The position numbers were made by a program, and so were the translations under genes. Positions 5,915 through 12,397 of a stretch of 12,397 nucleotides of DNA are shown here, in pieces. Every line of letters starts with the position of its first letter. Positions within the stretch are counted from its first letter, which is position 1. The stretch lies in the NCBI GenBank assembly GCA_039927815.1, contig JBDSUJ010000048.1:1-12397 (forward strand), read 5' to 3'. The notes under the pieces were generated by a model. The model was not told the origin of the DNA. It worked only from the letters and a program-made list of their open reading frames with translations, and did no database searches. This DNA is from Croceibacterium_A sp039927815. GTDB taxonomy: Bacteria > Pseudomonadota > Alphaproteobacteria > Sphingomonadales > Sphingomonadaceae.

Positions 5915-7264
5915 TTACTCGGCCGGTTGCAAAAGGATCCGCCGGGTCCGCGCCCGCGTGAACAGGCGGGTCAGCGGCGCGGTGATCGCACCGTGCTCGG
6001 CCATCCACGCGTGGTAGGCGCGATACTTGGCGTCCTCGGCCAGCAGATGTGCTTCCTCGGTCCTGGCGCGCCAGTAGTAGATCGCGCTGACCAGACCGAG
6101 GAAAACCGTGTTGCGCAGCGCCTCCATTGCGGAGCCCGTGGTGACGAAGAACGGCATCGCCGAGCCCCACCAGAACAGGTTCTTCGCCAGGTACGCCGGA
6201 TGCCGCGTCAGGCGGTACGGCCCACTCGTCAGCACACCGCGGTACGTAAGGTTGGAGAAGCGCAGCCCAAATGCCATCGTCGCCCAAGCGTAGCACGCGG
6301 TCAGCGCGACCAGCATCGCCGCCCACGCCCACAGCACGGCGGGGTGGCCGTCGAGCCAGAAGCCCCATCCGGCGGTCTGGTATTCATACTGGATGACGCC
6401 GCCCTGGCCCATGAAGGCGTAAACGAACGGCGGATAGCACAGCAACGCGGCGACCCAGCCGCCAAGCAGCGGGTTGCCGCTGCGGATATGCGCGTCGAGC
6501 GGCCGCAGCGTCAGCAGATAACCGACCGTACCGATCTGTACATCGATCAGGAACAGCACCTCGAACAGTGCCATGCCCACGCGCACCGGATTGCCGGCGA
6601 TATCATGCCAGTTCGCCTCGACCACCGCGGCGAACCCACCGGGCAGGATCGAGATCATGAACGCGCCGAAGAACCCCTTGATGAACCACGCGCGCCAGTG
6701 GCGCTTGACCTCGCCCGGCTCCCACGGCTCGCGCCCGATCAGCATCGCGCCGAAATGCCACGCGTGATCGCGCGGTTCGATCAGGTAACGATCGAGCCAC
6801 ACGACGTAAGGCACCGACAGCGCGAACAGCGGGATCGCGGCGACCCCGATCACCTTCATCGCGAACAGGTATTGCCCGTTCCAGTACCATCGCCCGAGCG
6901 CATAGACGGCGCCGATGACCAGCCACGTCACCCACAATCCGGCGAGCTTGGTACCCGAGATCGCGAGCGTGGCGGACAGCGGGCGCGGCCGGGTCCAGTC
7001 GATCCCGGTGGACGCCCTGCGGTGCACCTTTTCCACGCCGACCGACCAGGCCGCCATCGCCAGCCCGGTCAGGACCATCGCCAGCAACGCGGCGTTGGGG
7101 CCTGACAATCGCTCACTCGCATTAGGCAGTCGATAAGCGCTCGCCAGTTCTGGCCATAGGCGGCAAAAAGCGATCCAGCCGAGCAGCGTTGCCAAGCCGA
7201 CCAACCCGACCCACGGCGAGACGTCGCTTGCCGGGCGCAGCGAGGCAGAAATGCGCGCATTCAT
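5915..7264 (-). CDS. Polytopic membrane protein with C-terminal ICMT/PEMT-like methyltransferase domain
   Basis: This 449-residue integral membrane protein has about nine or ten hydrophobic segments (roughly 18-36, 58-76, 105-124, 134-156, 196-216, 230-252, 268-288, 308-334, 385-398). Its last third carries the two signatures of isoprenylcysteine/phospholipid-type membrane methyltransferases: SGPYRLTRHPAYLAKN (347-362) and the EE-containing YYWRARTEEAHLL with KYRAY (396-417), which form the SAM pocket in that family. Bacteria usually lack prenylated-protein CaaX processing, so the substrate (lipid, quinone or small molecule) is unknown. Typical bacterial ICMT-like proteins are about 150-220 residues, so the first 330 residues are an extra membrane region. 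The ATG at 7264 is chosen over a TTG at 7285 that only adds MQARAGA. It lies 57 bases after bamB on the same strand and may be cotranscribed. Confidence 0.82.
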   Translation of the reverse strand: MNARISASLRPASDVSPWVGLVGLATLLGWIAFCRLWPELASAYRLPNASERLSGPNAALLAMVLTGLAMAAWSVGVEKVHRRASTGIDWTRPRPLSATLAISGTKLAGLWVTWLVIGAVYALGRWYWNGQYLFAMKVIGVAAIPLFALSVPYVVWLDRYLIEPRDHAWHFGAMLIGREPWEPGEVKRHWRAWFIKGFFGAFMISILPGGFAAVVEANWHDIAGNPVRVGMALFEVLFLIDVQIGTVGYLLTLRPLDAHIRSGNPLLGGWVAALLCYPPFVYAFMGQGGVIQYEYQTAGWGFWLDGHPAVLWAWAAMLVALTACYAWATMAFGLRFSNLTYRGVLTSGPYRLTRHPAYLAKNLFWWGSAMPFFVTTGSAMEALRNTVFLGLVSAIYYWRARTEEAHLLAEDAKYRAYHAWMAEHGAITAPLTRLFTRARTRRILLQPAE

Positions 7265-7285
7265 GGCGCCTGCCCTAGCTTGCAA

Positions 7286-7318
7286 CGGTTAAAGCGCCGG
7301 TAACGCCCGGCTTAACCG
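7286..7318 (-). terminator. Hairpin between bamB and the membrane methyltransferase gene
   Basis: Outer arms CGGTTAA (7286-7292) and TTAACCG (7312-7318) pair, and an inner stem GCCGG (7296-7300) with CCGGC (7307-7311) pairs inside, leaving a 3-base bulge and a 6-base loop. It begins two bases after the bamB stop on the minus strand. There is no T-run, so it could be a weak terminator, an attenuator or an mRNA-end structure. Confidence 0.4.
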
Positions 7319-7320
7319 GA

Positions 7321-8652
7321 CTAGCGCCAGGCGCTCAGCTTGCCGTTGTCCTGCAGGATATAAAGCGTGTTGTTGGCGATAAGCGGGGCCTGGCTGATCC
7401 CCGAATCGAGCTTGGTGAACGGTGTTGCATCGCCGGTCGTGACATCGACCGATTGCAATTCGCCGCGCGAGCTGGCGACCCACAGCCGGTTATTCGCCAG
7501 TACCGGGCCGGTCCAGAAGATCGGGCCGGTCTTGCCTTTGGGTTTGGTCCAGCGGGACAATTGGGTGACCCAGCGGATTTTTCCGGTGGCCTTGGCAATC
7601 GCCAGCAGCCGCGCATCATCGGTCAGCGTGAAAAGCCATTCGCCCGCGACCGCCGGGGTCGAGATGCCCGCCAGGCTTTGCTCCCAGATGCGCTGGCCGG
7701 TGACCAGCTCGTAAGCCGCGATGCGCCCGCCCTGGCCGATCGCGTAGACTCGCCCGTTGTCGATAATCGGATCGGCATCGACATCGGTGAGTGTCCCGAC
7801 GCTCGTCGAAATCGAGGTCCGCGACAGCGCATCGGACCATAAATTGCGGCCGTTCTCGTAACGATACGCAACCAGTTCGCCCGACGAATAGCCGGCGATG
7901 ACCGTTCCCTGCCCGGCCGCCGGGGCGCCCACGCCGAACACGCCCTGGGTGCCGCTGGCGCCCGCCTCCTGCCACGCCAACTTGCCGTCGGCGAGCCCGA
8001 GCGAGAAGATCTGGTTGTCCTGGCTCATCACATAGACGGCGTTGAACGCCACCGTCGGGGGACCGCGCAGCGGCCCGCCCGGCTTAGCGCGCCACAGTTC
8101 CGCCCCGTCGGCGGCATTGAGCGCCACCACGTCGCCCGCACCCGAAGTGGCGTAGAGCTTGCCGTCGAAATAGCTGACCCCGCCGCCAAACAGCGACGGG
8201 CGCAAATCCTTGGTTACCACCAGCGGATGAACCCAACGCGCCCCCCCGGTCGCCGCGTCGTACGCGCGGATCGAACCTTCGGTATCTACCACGAACAGCG
8301 ATCCGCCACCAACCACCGGGGCCGCCGCGAGCCGGCGCGCTTTCCTGTCGCCCGGAATCGAGACCTGCCAGGCGCGCGTCGGGGCCGTCGCCAGCGACAA
8401 GTGCCCGATCGACTTGGACGGGTTGCCGCCAGCCTGCGGCCATTCCTCGTTGGTTACGGGGGGCGGTAGCACGACCGTGATCCCGGCGAGCGTGGGATCA
8501 GCGGTGAGCGCGCTGCTGATGCGCGACAGGATCGGCATGCGATTGCCCAGCGTCGGCGTCTCGGGCTTGTCCTTCTTGAGGCCCAGCGTGCTGCAGGCGG
8601 CAAGGCCGCCGAGCAGCAACAGCGGCAGGCCGGTACGTTTCACAAAATGCAT
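7321..8652 (-). CDS. bamB: Outer-membrane assembly lipoprotein BamB (PQQ-like beta-propeller)
   Basis: BamB is the beta-propeller lipoprotein of the BAM complex, which inserts beta-barrel proteins into the outer membrane; it acts from the periplasmic face. The 443-residue product starts with a lipoprotein signal, KRTGLPLLLLGGLAAC, with the lipobox LAAC ending at Cys20. At least seven PQQ-type blades follow, each a strand run ending in a W or turn: SIRAYDAATGGARW, DVVALNAADGAELW, IFSLGLADGKLAW, LVAYRYENGRNLW, IAAYELVTGQRIW, LLAIAKATGKIRW, LQSVDVTTGDATPF, with a closing GKLSAW at the C-terminus. The ATG at 8652 has GGGAAA just upstream; an in-frame ATG at 8664, one base after the YfgM stop, would add MGNP. 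It is coupled to the YfgM-like gene, a conserved pairing. der, the frequent third partner, does not follow. Confidence 0.94.
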   Translation of the reverse strand: MHFVKRTGLPLLLLGGLAACSTLGLKKDKPETPTLGNRMPILSRISSALTADPTLAGITVVLPPPVTNEEWPQAGGNPSKSIGHLSLATAPTRAWQVSIPGDRKARRLAAAPVVGGGSLFVVDTEGSIRAYDAATGGARWVHPLVVTKDLRPSLFGGGVSYFDGKLYATSGAGDVVALNAADGAELWRAKPGGPLRGPPTVAFNAVYVMSQDNQIFSLGLADGKLAWQEAGASGTQGVFGVGAPAAGQGTVIAGYSSGELVAYRYENGRNLWSDALSRTSISTSVGTLTDVDADPIIDNGRVYAIGQGGRIAAYELVTGQRIWEQSLAGISTPAVAGEWLFTLTDDARLLAIAKATGKIRWVTQLSRWTKPKGKTGPIFWTGPVLANNRLWVASSRGELQSVDVTTGDATPFTKLDSGISQAPLIANNTLYILQDNGKLSAWR

Positions 8653-8665
8653 CGGATTTCCCATG

Positions 8666-9451
8666 TCAGGGCGCGGGCGCCCGGGCCGCGCCGCTTTGCT
8701 CGTCGCGCAGTTGGACCAGCGTCTTGTCGACGTCATCGACCGCGTCGAAGCCAAGCAACCCGGACAGTTGGCGAGTGCGCGAGCGGATCGATTGCGGGAC
8801 CGCTTCATCCTTGGCGATCGCGGCCAACATGGGGCCGGCGAGATCGTTACGGTTCTGCTTGAGATAGGCCATCGCCACCAGCTCGCCGGCGCTGCCGAAC
8901 CATGGACTGCCCGGCTTGGCGAGAGGCGCCAGGCGAGAGATCACCTCGGCGGGCGCCATCTGCTCGAACTTGGCCGCGACCAGCCGGATCGCGGCGAGAT
9001 CGCGGTACGGCTTGGGCGCGCGGGTGTCGGCGGCGACCGCATCATACTGCTTGTAAGCGTCGGCCAAGCGGTTCTGGCGCAAGGCGATTGCGGCTAGAGT
9101 CAGGCGCGAAGCGGCCGACGCCGCGCGCCCACCCTCGCCGACAAGCGGCGTCAGGCTGGCCGTCGCCGCGTCGATCTTGCCGGCGCCGAGTGAATCATAA
9201 GCGGTGACCAGCGTCTCCGAGCGCTGTTCGAGCTTGGCTTCGCGGTTTTCCTTCCACCATAGCGCTCCACCCAAAGCCGCCATCGCGAGCACGAACCCGA
9301 CCCCCAGCATCACGCCGTAGCGCTGCAGGAAGGTGTGCAATTCGTCCTGGCGGACAGCCTCGTCCACCTCGCGCAGCAGGACGTCCTGCTCGGCGGCCTG
9401 ACGCGTCGCGAACTTGTCCTCGGGGGGGGTTAGGTCTTTGCTGGATGCCAC
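8666..9451 (-). CDS. YfgM-like TPR membrane protein (ancillary SecYEG subunit family)
   Basis: YfgM-type proteins are single-pass inner-membrane proteins with a periplasmic TPR domain, linked to the Sec translocon and periplasmic chaperones. This 261-residue product has a charged cytoplasmic N-terminus including FATRQAAEQDVLLREVDEAV, one membrane helix at about 45-66 (YGVMLGVGFVLAMAALGGAL), then alanine-rich TPR-like helices up to about 235. The C-terminal tail is low in conservation. The start is a GTG at 9451 with no obvious Shine-Dalgarno; no ATG occurs before the membrane helix, so a non-ATG start is required. Codons 8-10 include a run of eight C residues, a possible slippage point. It is immediately upstream of bamB, the standard neighbour. 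The family call rests on topology and context more than on a single motif. Confidence 0.85.
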   Translation of the reverse strand: MASSKDLTPPEDKFATRQAAEQDVLLREVDEAVRQDELHTFLQRYGVMLGVGFVLAMAALGGALWWKENREAKLEQRSETLVTAYDSLGAGKIDAATASLTPLVGEGGRAASAASRLTLAAIALRQNRLADAYKQYDAVAADTRAPKPYRDLAAIRLVAAKFEQMAPAEVISRLAPLAKPGSPWFGSAGELVAMAYLKQNRNDLAGPMLAAIAKDEAVPQSIRSRTRQLSGLLGFDAVDDVDKTLVQLRDEQSGAARAPAP

Positions 9452-9564
9452 TGACAGGTGATCTTGCGCGCTGTTTTCCGGTTGGCGGGCTGTTTAGTCG
9501 AAAGGACCGCCAATTCAATCGCCGAGTGGTGGGTGTCCCCGGCGGGGTGAACCGTGGCTTAAGC
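9452..9564. other. 113-bp gap between the YfgM-like gene and the glycosyltransferase gene
   Basis: This probably holds the end of the glycosyltransferase transcript and the promoter of the YfgM-bamB pair, both on the minus strand. A 7-bp inverted repeat TTGGCGG (9482-9488) / CCGCCAA (9507-9513) with an 18-base loop could be a weak hairpin. On the minus strand TTGAAT (9518-9513), a 16-bp spacer and TAAACA form a mediocre promoter candidate. Nothing coding is visible. Confidence 0.35.
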
Positions 9565-10698
9565 CTACGGCGGCCCGGAGCCGATCAGCCCTGAATAGAG
9601 CGCCCGGTAACGCTCGACCATGTGCGCCTGGTCGAACTCGGCGGCGGCCTTGGCGCGATTGGCCTGGCCGATGCGCTTGCGCAGCACCTCGTCCCCGGCC
9701 AGCCGGGCGAGTGCGTCGCGCAACGCGTCGTCATCGCCGGGCTCGGTCAGGTAGGAGCCATTTTCGCTCGCAACCATCGCGGCCACGTCGCCTACCCGTG
9801 GTGCCGCGACCGGCACCCCGGCCGCCATTGCCTCGACCACCGACAGCGGCGCTTGTTCCGACAGCGACGACAGCGCAAATACGTCGAACAGCCCGGCGAT
9901 CCGGCTCGGCTCGACGAAGCCCGGCAAATGGAGACGGTCATCGATGCCCAGCCGTTCGGCCTCGGCCAGGATCGCGCCGCGCTCGGGCCCATTCCCGGCG
10001 ATCACCAGCTGCCACGGTTCAGGCAGCCCCGCGAACGCGCGCACCAGCGCGGGCAGGTTCTTGACCGGCCGCAGGCCCGCCAGCGTGCCGACCCACAGCT
10101 CGCCCTGGCGCTTGACCAGGCCCGGCACCGCGGTCCGCGCAGGCGGCGCGGCGAACGCGGCGGTGTCGATGGCGTTGGCGATGTACCGCACGCGGCGGCG
10201 CGGCTGCTGCCATATCTCGAGCGCGATCCGCTCGAGCTGGCGTGAGGGCACCACCAGCGCGGCGGCCCGGCCCAGCGCGATCCGGCGATATAAATTGCGC
10301 CGCGGCTTGAGCCCGCCAGCCTCGTCTTCGTTGAACCCGTCCTCGTGATGCACCAGCGGGGCCAGTTTGCAGACGTCGGCGAACAGGGTGTGCGCCAGCG
10401 CGGCGTCCATCGCGCCCCAGTTATATGTGCACACCAGGTCGTAACCCGCCATTGCCTCGGCCAAGTGCTTAAGCCGGGAAGGCCATGGCTTGCCGGTAAG
10501 AGGTGGGAATGCCGGCCAGGTGACCCGCGCGCGTGCATTCAGCGCGGCGGCGGCGGACCGGCGTGCGGGGTCACCCGAGACGATGGCGTGCTCGAACCCG
10601 GGGCCGAGCGCATTGATCAGCCGCGCGGTGCGCAATTCCTTGCCCCCGGTGTCGAACGAGGAATGGAGGTGGAGGATATGCGGCGCCCGGCCGCTCAC
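9565..10698 (-). CDS. Glycosyltransferase, GT4-type (GT-B fold)
   Basis: This 377-residue protein is a GT-B retaining glycosyltransferase that would move a sugar from a nucleotide-sugar to an acceptor, probably for a surface polysaccharide or glycolipid. The N-terminal half begins PHILHLHSSFDTGGKELRTA, with the glycine loop typical of GT4. The C-terminal half has GTLAGLRPVKNLPALVRAF (204-222), IAGNGPER (233-240) and the E-x7-E nucleotide-sugar motif E281-QAPLSVV-E289 within SSLSEQAPLSVVEAMAAGVP. There is no signal peptide or membrane helix. The start is a GTG at 10698 overlapping the hydrolase stop (GTGA); the longer open frame runs antisense-like through the hydrolase gene and is rejected. 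No other polysaccharide genes are in view, so donor and acceptor are unknown. Confidence 0.9.
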   Translation of the reverse strand: MSGRAPHILHLHSSFDTGGKELRTARLINALGPGFEHAIVSGDPARRSAAAALNARARVTWPAFPPLTGKPWPSRLKHLAEAMAGYDLVCTYNWGAMDAALAHTLFADVCKLAPLVHHEDGFNEDEAGGLKPRRNLYRRIALGRAAALVVPSRQLERIALEIWQQPRRRVRYIANAIDTAAFAAPPARTAVPGLVKRQGELWVGTLAGLRPVKNLPALVRAFAGLPEPWQLVIAGNGPERGAILAEAERLGIDDRLHLPGFVEPSRIAGLFDVFALSSLSEQAPLSVVEAMAAGVPVAAPRVGDVAAMVASENGSYLTEPGDDDALRDALARLAGDEVLRKRIGQANRAKAAAEFDQAHMVERYRALYSGLIGSGPP

Positions 10699-11558
10699 GC
10701 GACTCTCGCCAGCAGCCGCGCTAACGCCGCCTGTGCCTCCGGCTCTTCGAGGGTGGGCGCGTGGCCCACGCGCGGTACGGTGACCGCCTCGAGCCCAGGC
10801 ACTTCGCGAGCCATTCGCGCGAGGGTGGCGGCAGACAGCACATCCGACAGCGCCCCACGCAGGGCCAGCACCGGGCGTCCTGCCAACGCTCGCAACGCGG
10901 GCCACATGTCGAACGGCTCGGCCGGAGGCGGGGCATTGAACGGCTCGGCGATCTTCATATCGTAATCGAACGCGATGCGCCCGCCGGTGCCGACCGCCAT
11001 CAGCCGCTTGGCCAGCCGCAGCCAGTCGGTCGCGCTGTAATCGGGATGGGCCACCCCGCCCTGCTCGCGCAACCCGCGCGCGGCATGCATCCAGGTCGGG
11101 AAGCTGCGGCCCTGCCCGACATATTCTCGAATCCGCGCCAGGCCCGCCGGCTCGATGTCGGGGCCGATGTCGTTGAGCACCGCGCCGGCGAGGCGAGCGG
11201 GCGCGGCCAGCGCCAGCAGCATGGTGACAATGCCGCCAAGCGAGGTGCCGACCGCGACCACTCTCTCGAGGCCGGCTTGGTCGAGCAGCGCGATCACATC
11301 GCCCGCGTATTGCAGCGGCATGTAACTCGCCGGGTCCTTGGCGTAGGCACTTTTGCCCCGGCCCCGCAGATCGACGCACAACACCCGCCATTCGCCCGCG
11401 AACGCTTCTGCCACCGGCTCGAAATCCCGCGCATTGCGGGTCAGCCCGGGGATGCACAGCAGCGGGGGGCGATCGGCGCGGCCCGGATAATCGCGGTACC
11501 GCAGCGTCAGCCCGTCGGCGCTGGTCCATTCGCCCACGGAATAGCCGGGGTCTGCCAT
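10695..11558 (-). CDS. Alpha/beta-fold hydrolase
   Basis: This 287-residue alpha/beta hydrolase has the full triad pattern. The oxyanion region is LLCIPGLTRNARDF (33-46), followed by VDLRGRGKS. The nucleophile elbow is VGTSLGG with Ser106; a candidate acid is Asp239 in GALSDVL, and the base is His266 in RVGHAP. The cap region (about 135-215) contains WMHAARGL and FDYDMKIAEPF. The ATG at 11558 has AAGGA five bases upstream; an open frame continues far upstream on this strand but only as antisense to selO. Its stop overlaps the GTG start of the glycosyltransferase, so the two are translated together. Relatives include esterases, haloperoxidase-like and dienelactone-type enzymes; the substrate is not predictable. 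It is divergent from selO, with 45 bases between the starts. Confidence 0.93.
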   Translation of the reverse strand: MADPGYSVGEWTSADGLTLRYRDYPGRADRPPLLCIPGLTRNARDFEPVAEAFAGEWRVLCVDLRGRGKSAYAKDPASYMPLQYAGDVIALLDQAGLERVVAVGTSLGGIVTMLLALAAPARLAGAVLNDIGPDIEPAGLARIREYVGQGRSFPTWMHAARGLREQGGVAHPDYSATDWLRLAKRLMAVGTGGRIAFDYDMKIAEPFNAPPPAEPFDMWPALRALAGRPVLALRGALSDVLSAATLARMAREVPGLEAVTVPRVGHAPTLEEPEAQAALARLLARVA

Positions 11559-11603
11559 GAAAGTCCTTCGCCTTGGGGGCCGGTTCCTGCCACTAATGCG
11601 CAG

Positions 11604-12397
11604 ATGCGCGCCCAACCGCAAGCAAGCCCCTATCGCCCCGATCCACAAATCCTCGCGCTTGCCGGGTGGCTGGGCGATCCCGTGGCGTCCGCTGACTTCC
11701 CCCGCCACGAGGTGCGCTTTCGTAACCGTCGGTGGGACGCCGCGGTGGGCCTCGGGGCGCTGTCGGACGCACAGTGGGTCGACCACTTCGGCCGCTTCGA
11801 GCCGTTGCCGGACAATCTGCCCGAGCCCCTGGCGCTGCGCTATCACGGGCACCAGTTCCGCGCCTACAATCCCGAGATCGGCGACGGGCGCGGGTTCCTG
11901 TTCGCACAGCTGCGTGACGGTGCGGGACGCCTGCTCGACCTCGGCACCAAGGGCAGCGGCCTGACGCCGTACAGCCGCACGGCCGACGGTCGCCTGACGC
12001 TCAAGGGTGGGGTGCGCGAGATCCTCGCCACCGAGATGCTCGAGGCGCTCGGCGTCTACACCAGCAAGACCTTCTCGGTGATCGAGACCGGCGAAGAGCT
12101 GTGGCGCGGCGACGAGCCCTCGCCCACCCGCTCGGCCGTGCTGCTGCGGCTGAGCCACGGCCACATCCGCATCGGCACGTTCCAGCGCCTTGCCGCATTG
12201 GGCGAGCGCGAACACATGGCCGAACTGGTCGATTACTGCCTCGAAACCTATCCCGGCCCGGTCGCTTCCGAAGCCGAAGGCAACCGCGCCGCAATCCTGC
12301 TCCACCAGGTGGTCGAACGGCTGGCGGACCTCGCCGCATCGTACATGACCGCCGGGTTCGTTCACGGGGTGCTCAATACCGACAACATGAATATCTC
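11604..12397 (+). CDS. selO: Protein adenylyltransferase SelO (YdiU), N-terminal part (cut by right edge)
   Basis: SelO is a pseudokinase-fold enzyme that AMPylates proteins, reported to include glutaredoxin and metabolic enzymes, and is linked to oxidative-stress resistance. The 264 visible residues match the family: LRYHGHQFRAYNPEIGDGRG (78-97), LDLGTKGSGLTPYSR (111-125) with K116 and a matching Glu139 in GGVREIL, then HGHIRIGTFQ, and at the edge HGVLNTDN (254-261). Asp260 is the expected catalytic residue and Asn261 a metal ligand; the second metal Asp and the C-terminal half lie beyond the window. The ATG at 11604 gives a typical N-terminus, though no Shine-Dalgarno is clear. Because no stop codon falls inside the window, the frame is open to the edge. 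It is divergent from the alpha/beta hydrolase. Confidence 0.95.
   Translation, partial: MRAQPQASPYRPDPQILALAGWLGDPVASADFPRHEVRFRNRRWDAAVGLGALSDAQWVDHFGRFEPLPDNLPEPLALRYHGHQFRAYNPEIGDGRGFLFAQLRDGAGRLLDLGTKGSGLTPYSRTADGRLTLKGGVREILATEMLEALGVYTSKTFSVIETGEELWRGDEPSPTRSAVLLRLSHGHIRIGTFQRLAALGEREHMAELVDYCLETYPGPVASEAEGNRAAILLHQVVERLADLAASYMTAGFVHGVLNTDNMNI

Noticed and set aside
5490..6368. 292-codon minus-strand open frame spanning the ubiA and methyltransferase 3' ends
   Set aside because: It crosses the convergent junction in the wrong frame for the membrane protein and is arginine-rich with no domain pattern.
5927..7105. 392-codon open frame on the plus strand opposite the membrane methyltransferase gene
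   Set aside because: It is very rich in R, H, Q, P and D with no recognisable domain, while the other strand shows membrane helices and family motifs.
9565..11529. Glycosyltransferase frame open upstream to give a 654-residue protein
   Set aside because: The extra 277 codons run out of frame through the alpha/beta hydrolase gene and look like shadow sequence; the GTGA junction at 10695-10698 explains the real start.
11559..12365. N-terminal extension of the hydrolase frame by 269 codons
   Set aside because: It is antisense to selO, whose plus-strand translation matches the family throughout; the hydrolase has a proper ATG and Shine-Dalgarno at 11558.

Overview
The window looks like chromosomal DNA from an alphaproteobacterium, most likely a sphingomonad (Sphingomonadales). 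Three things suggest this: GC-rich third codon positions throughout, an alphaproteobacterial-type glutamate-cysteine ligase next to rsmE and near ubiA, and protein sequences of sphingomonad character. This taxonomic call is from recognition, not from a database search. No tRNA, rRNA, IS element, CRISPR array or phage gene was seen. Twelve complete genes and two genes cut by the window edges fill almost all of it, and no gene-free stretch exceeds about 140 bases.

Left part (1-4260). A PPK2-family polyphosphate kinase (cut at the left edge) lies directly behind soxR on the minus strand. An 18-bp SoxR box matching the classical E. coli sequence except at its two central bases sits in the gap before a divergent VOC/glyoxalase-fold gene. 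That gene converges on a minus-strand operon read HxlR regulator > rsmE > gshA > small ABM-type monooxygenase. In this operon the HxlR stop overlaps the rsmE start (TAGTG) and the gshA stop overlaps the monooxygenase start (TGATG).

Middle (4261-7264). A glutathione S-transferase is divergent from the HxlR gene. The gap between them carries two copies of a 17-bp palindrome placed 22 bp apart. A strong 12-bp-stem hairpin follows the GST gene, then ubiA (4-hydroxybenzoate polyprenyltransferase). ubiA converges, with a 3-bp gap, on a minus-strand polytopic membrane protein with a C-terminal ICMT/PEMT-type methyltransferase motif.

Right part (7321-12397). On the minus strand run a YfgM-like TPR membrane protein and BamB, the beta-propeller lipoprotein of outer-membrane assembly; der is not next in line. 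Upstream of them an alpha/beta hydrolase is coupled (GTGA overlap) to a GT4-type glycosyltransferase. A divergent selO (protein AMPylase) runs off the right edge.

How the genes may fit together: many of them belong to thiol, quinone or electrophile biology. These are SoxR and its VOC target, the ABM quinol-monooxygenase-like protein, glutathione synthesis (GshA), GST, a one-cysteine HxlR regulator, ubiquinone synthesis (UbiA) and SelO. The strongest regulatory observations are the near-perfect SoxR box in front of the VOC gene and the tandem palindromes between HxlR and GST. I did not find a clearly new multi-gene system. The best candidates for something little described are the soxR-ppk2 linkage, the HxlR-led rsmE-gshA-ABM operon, and the long ICMT-like membrane protein.
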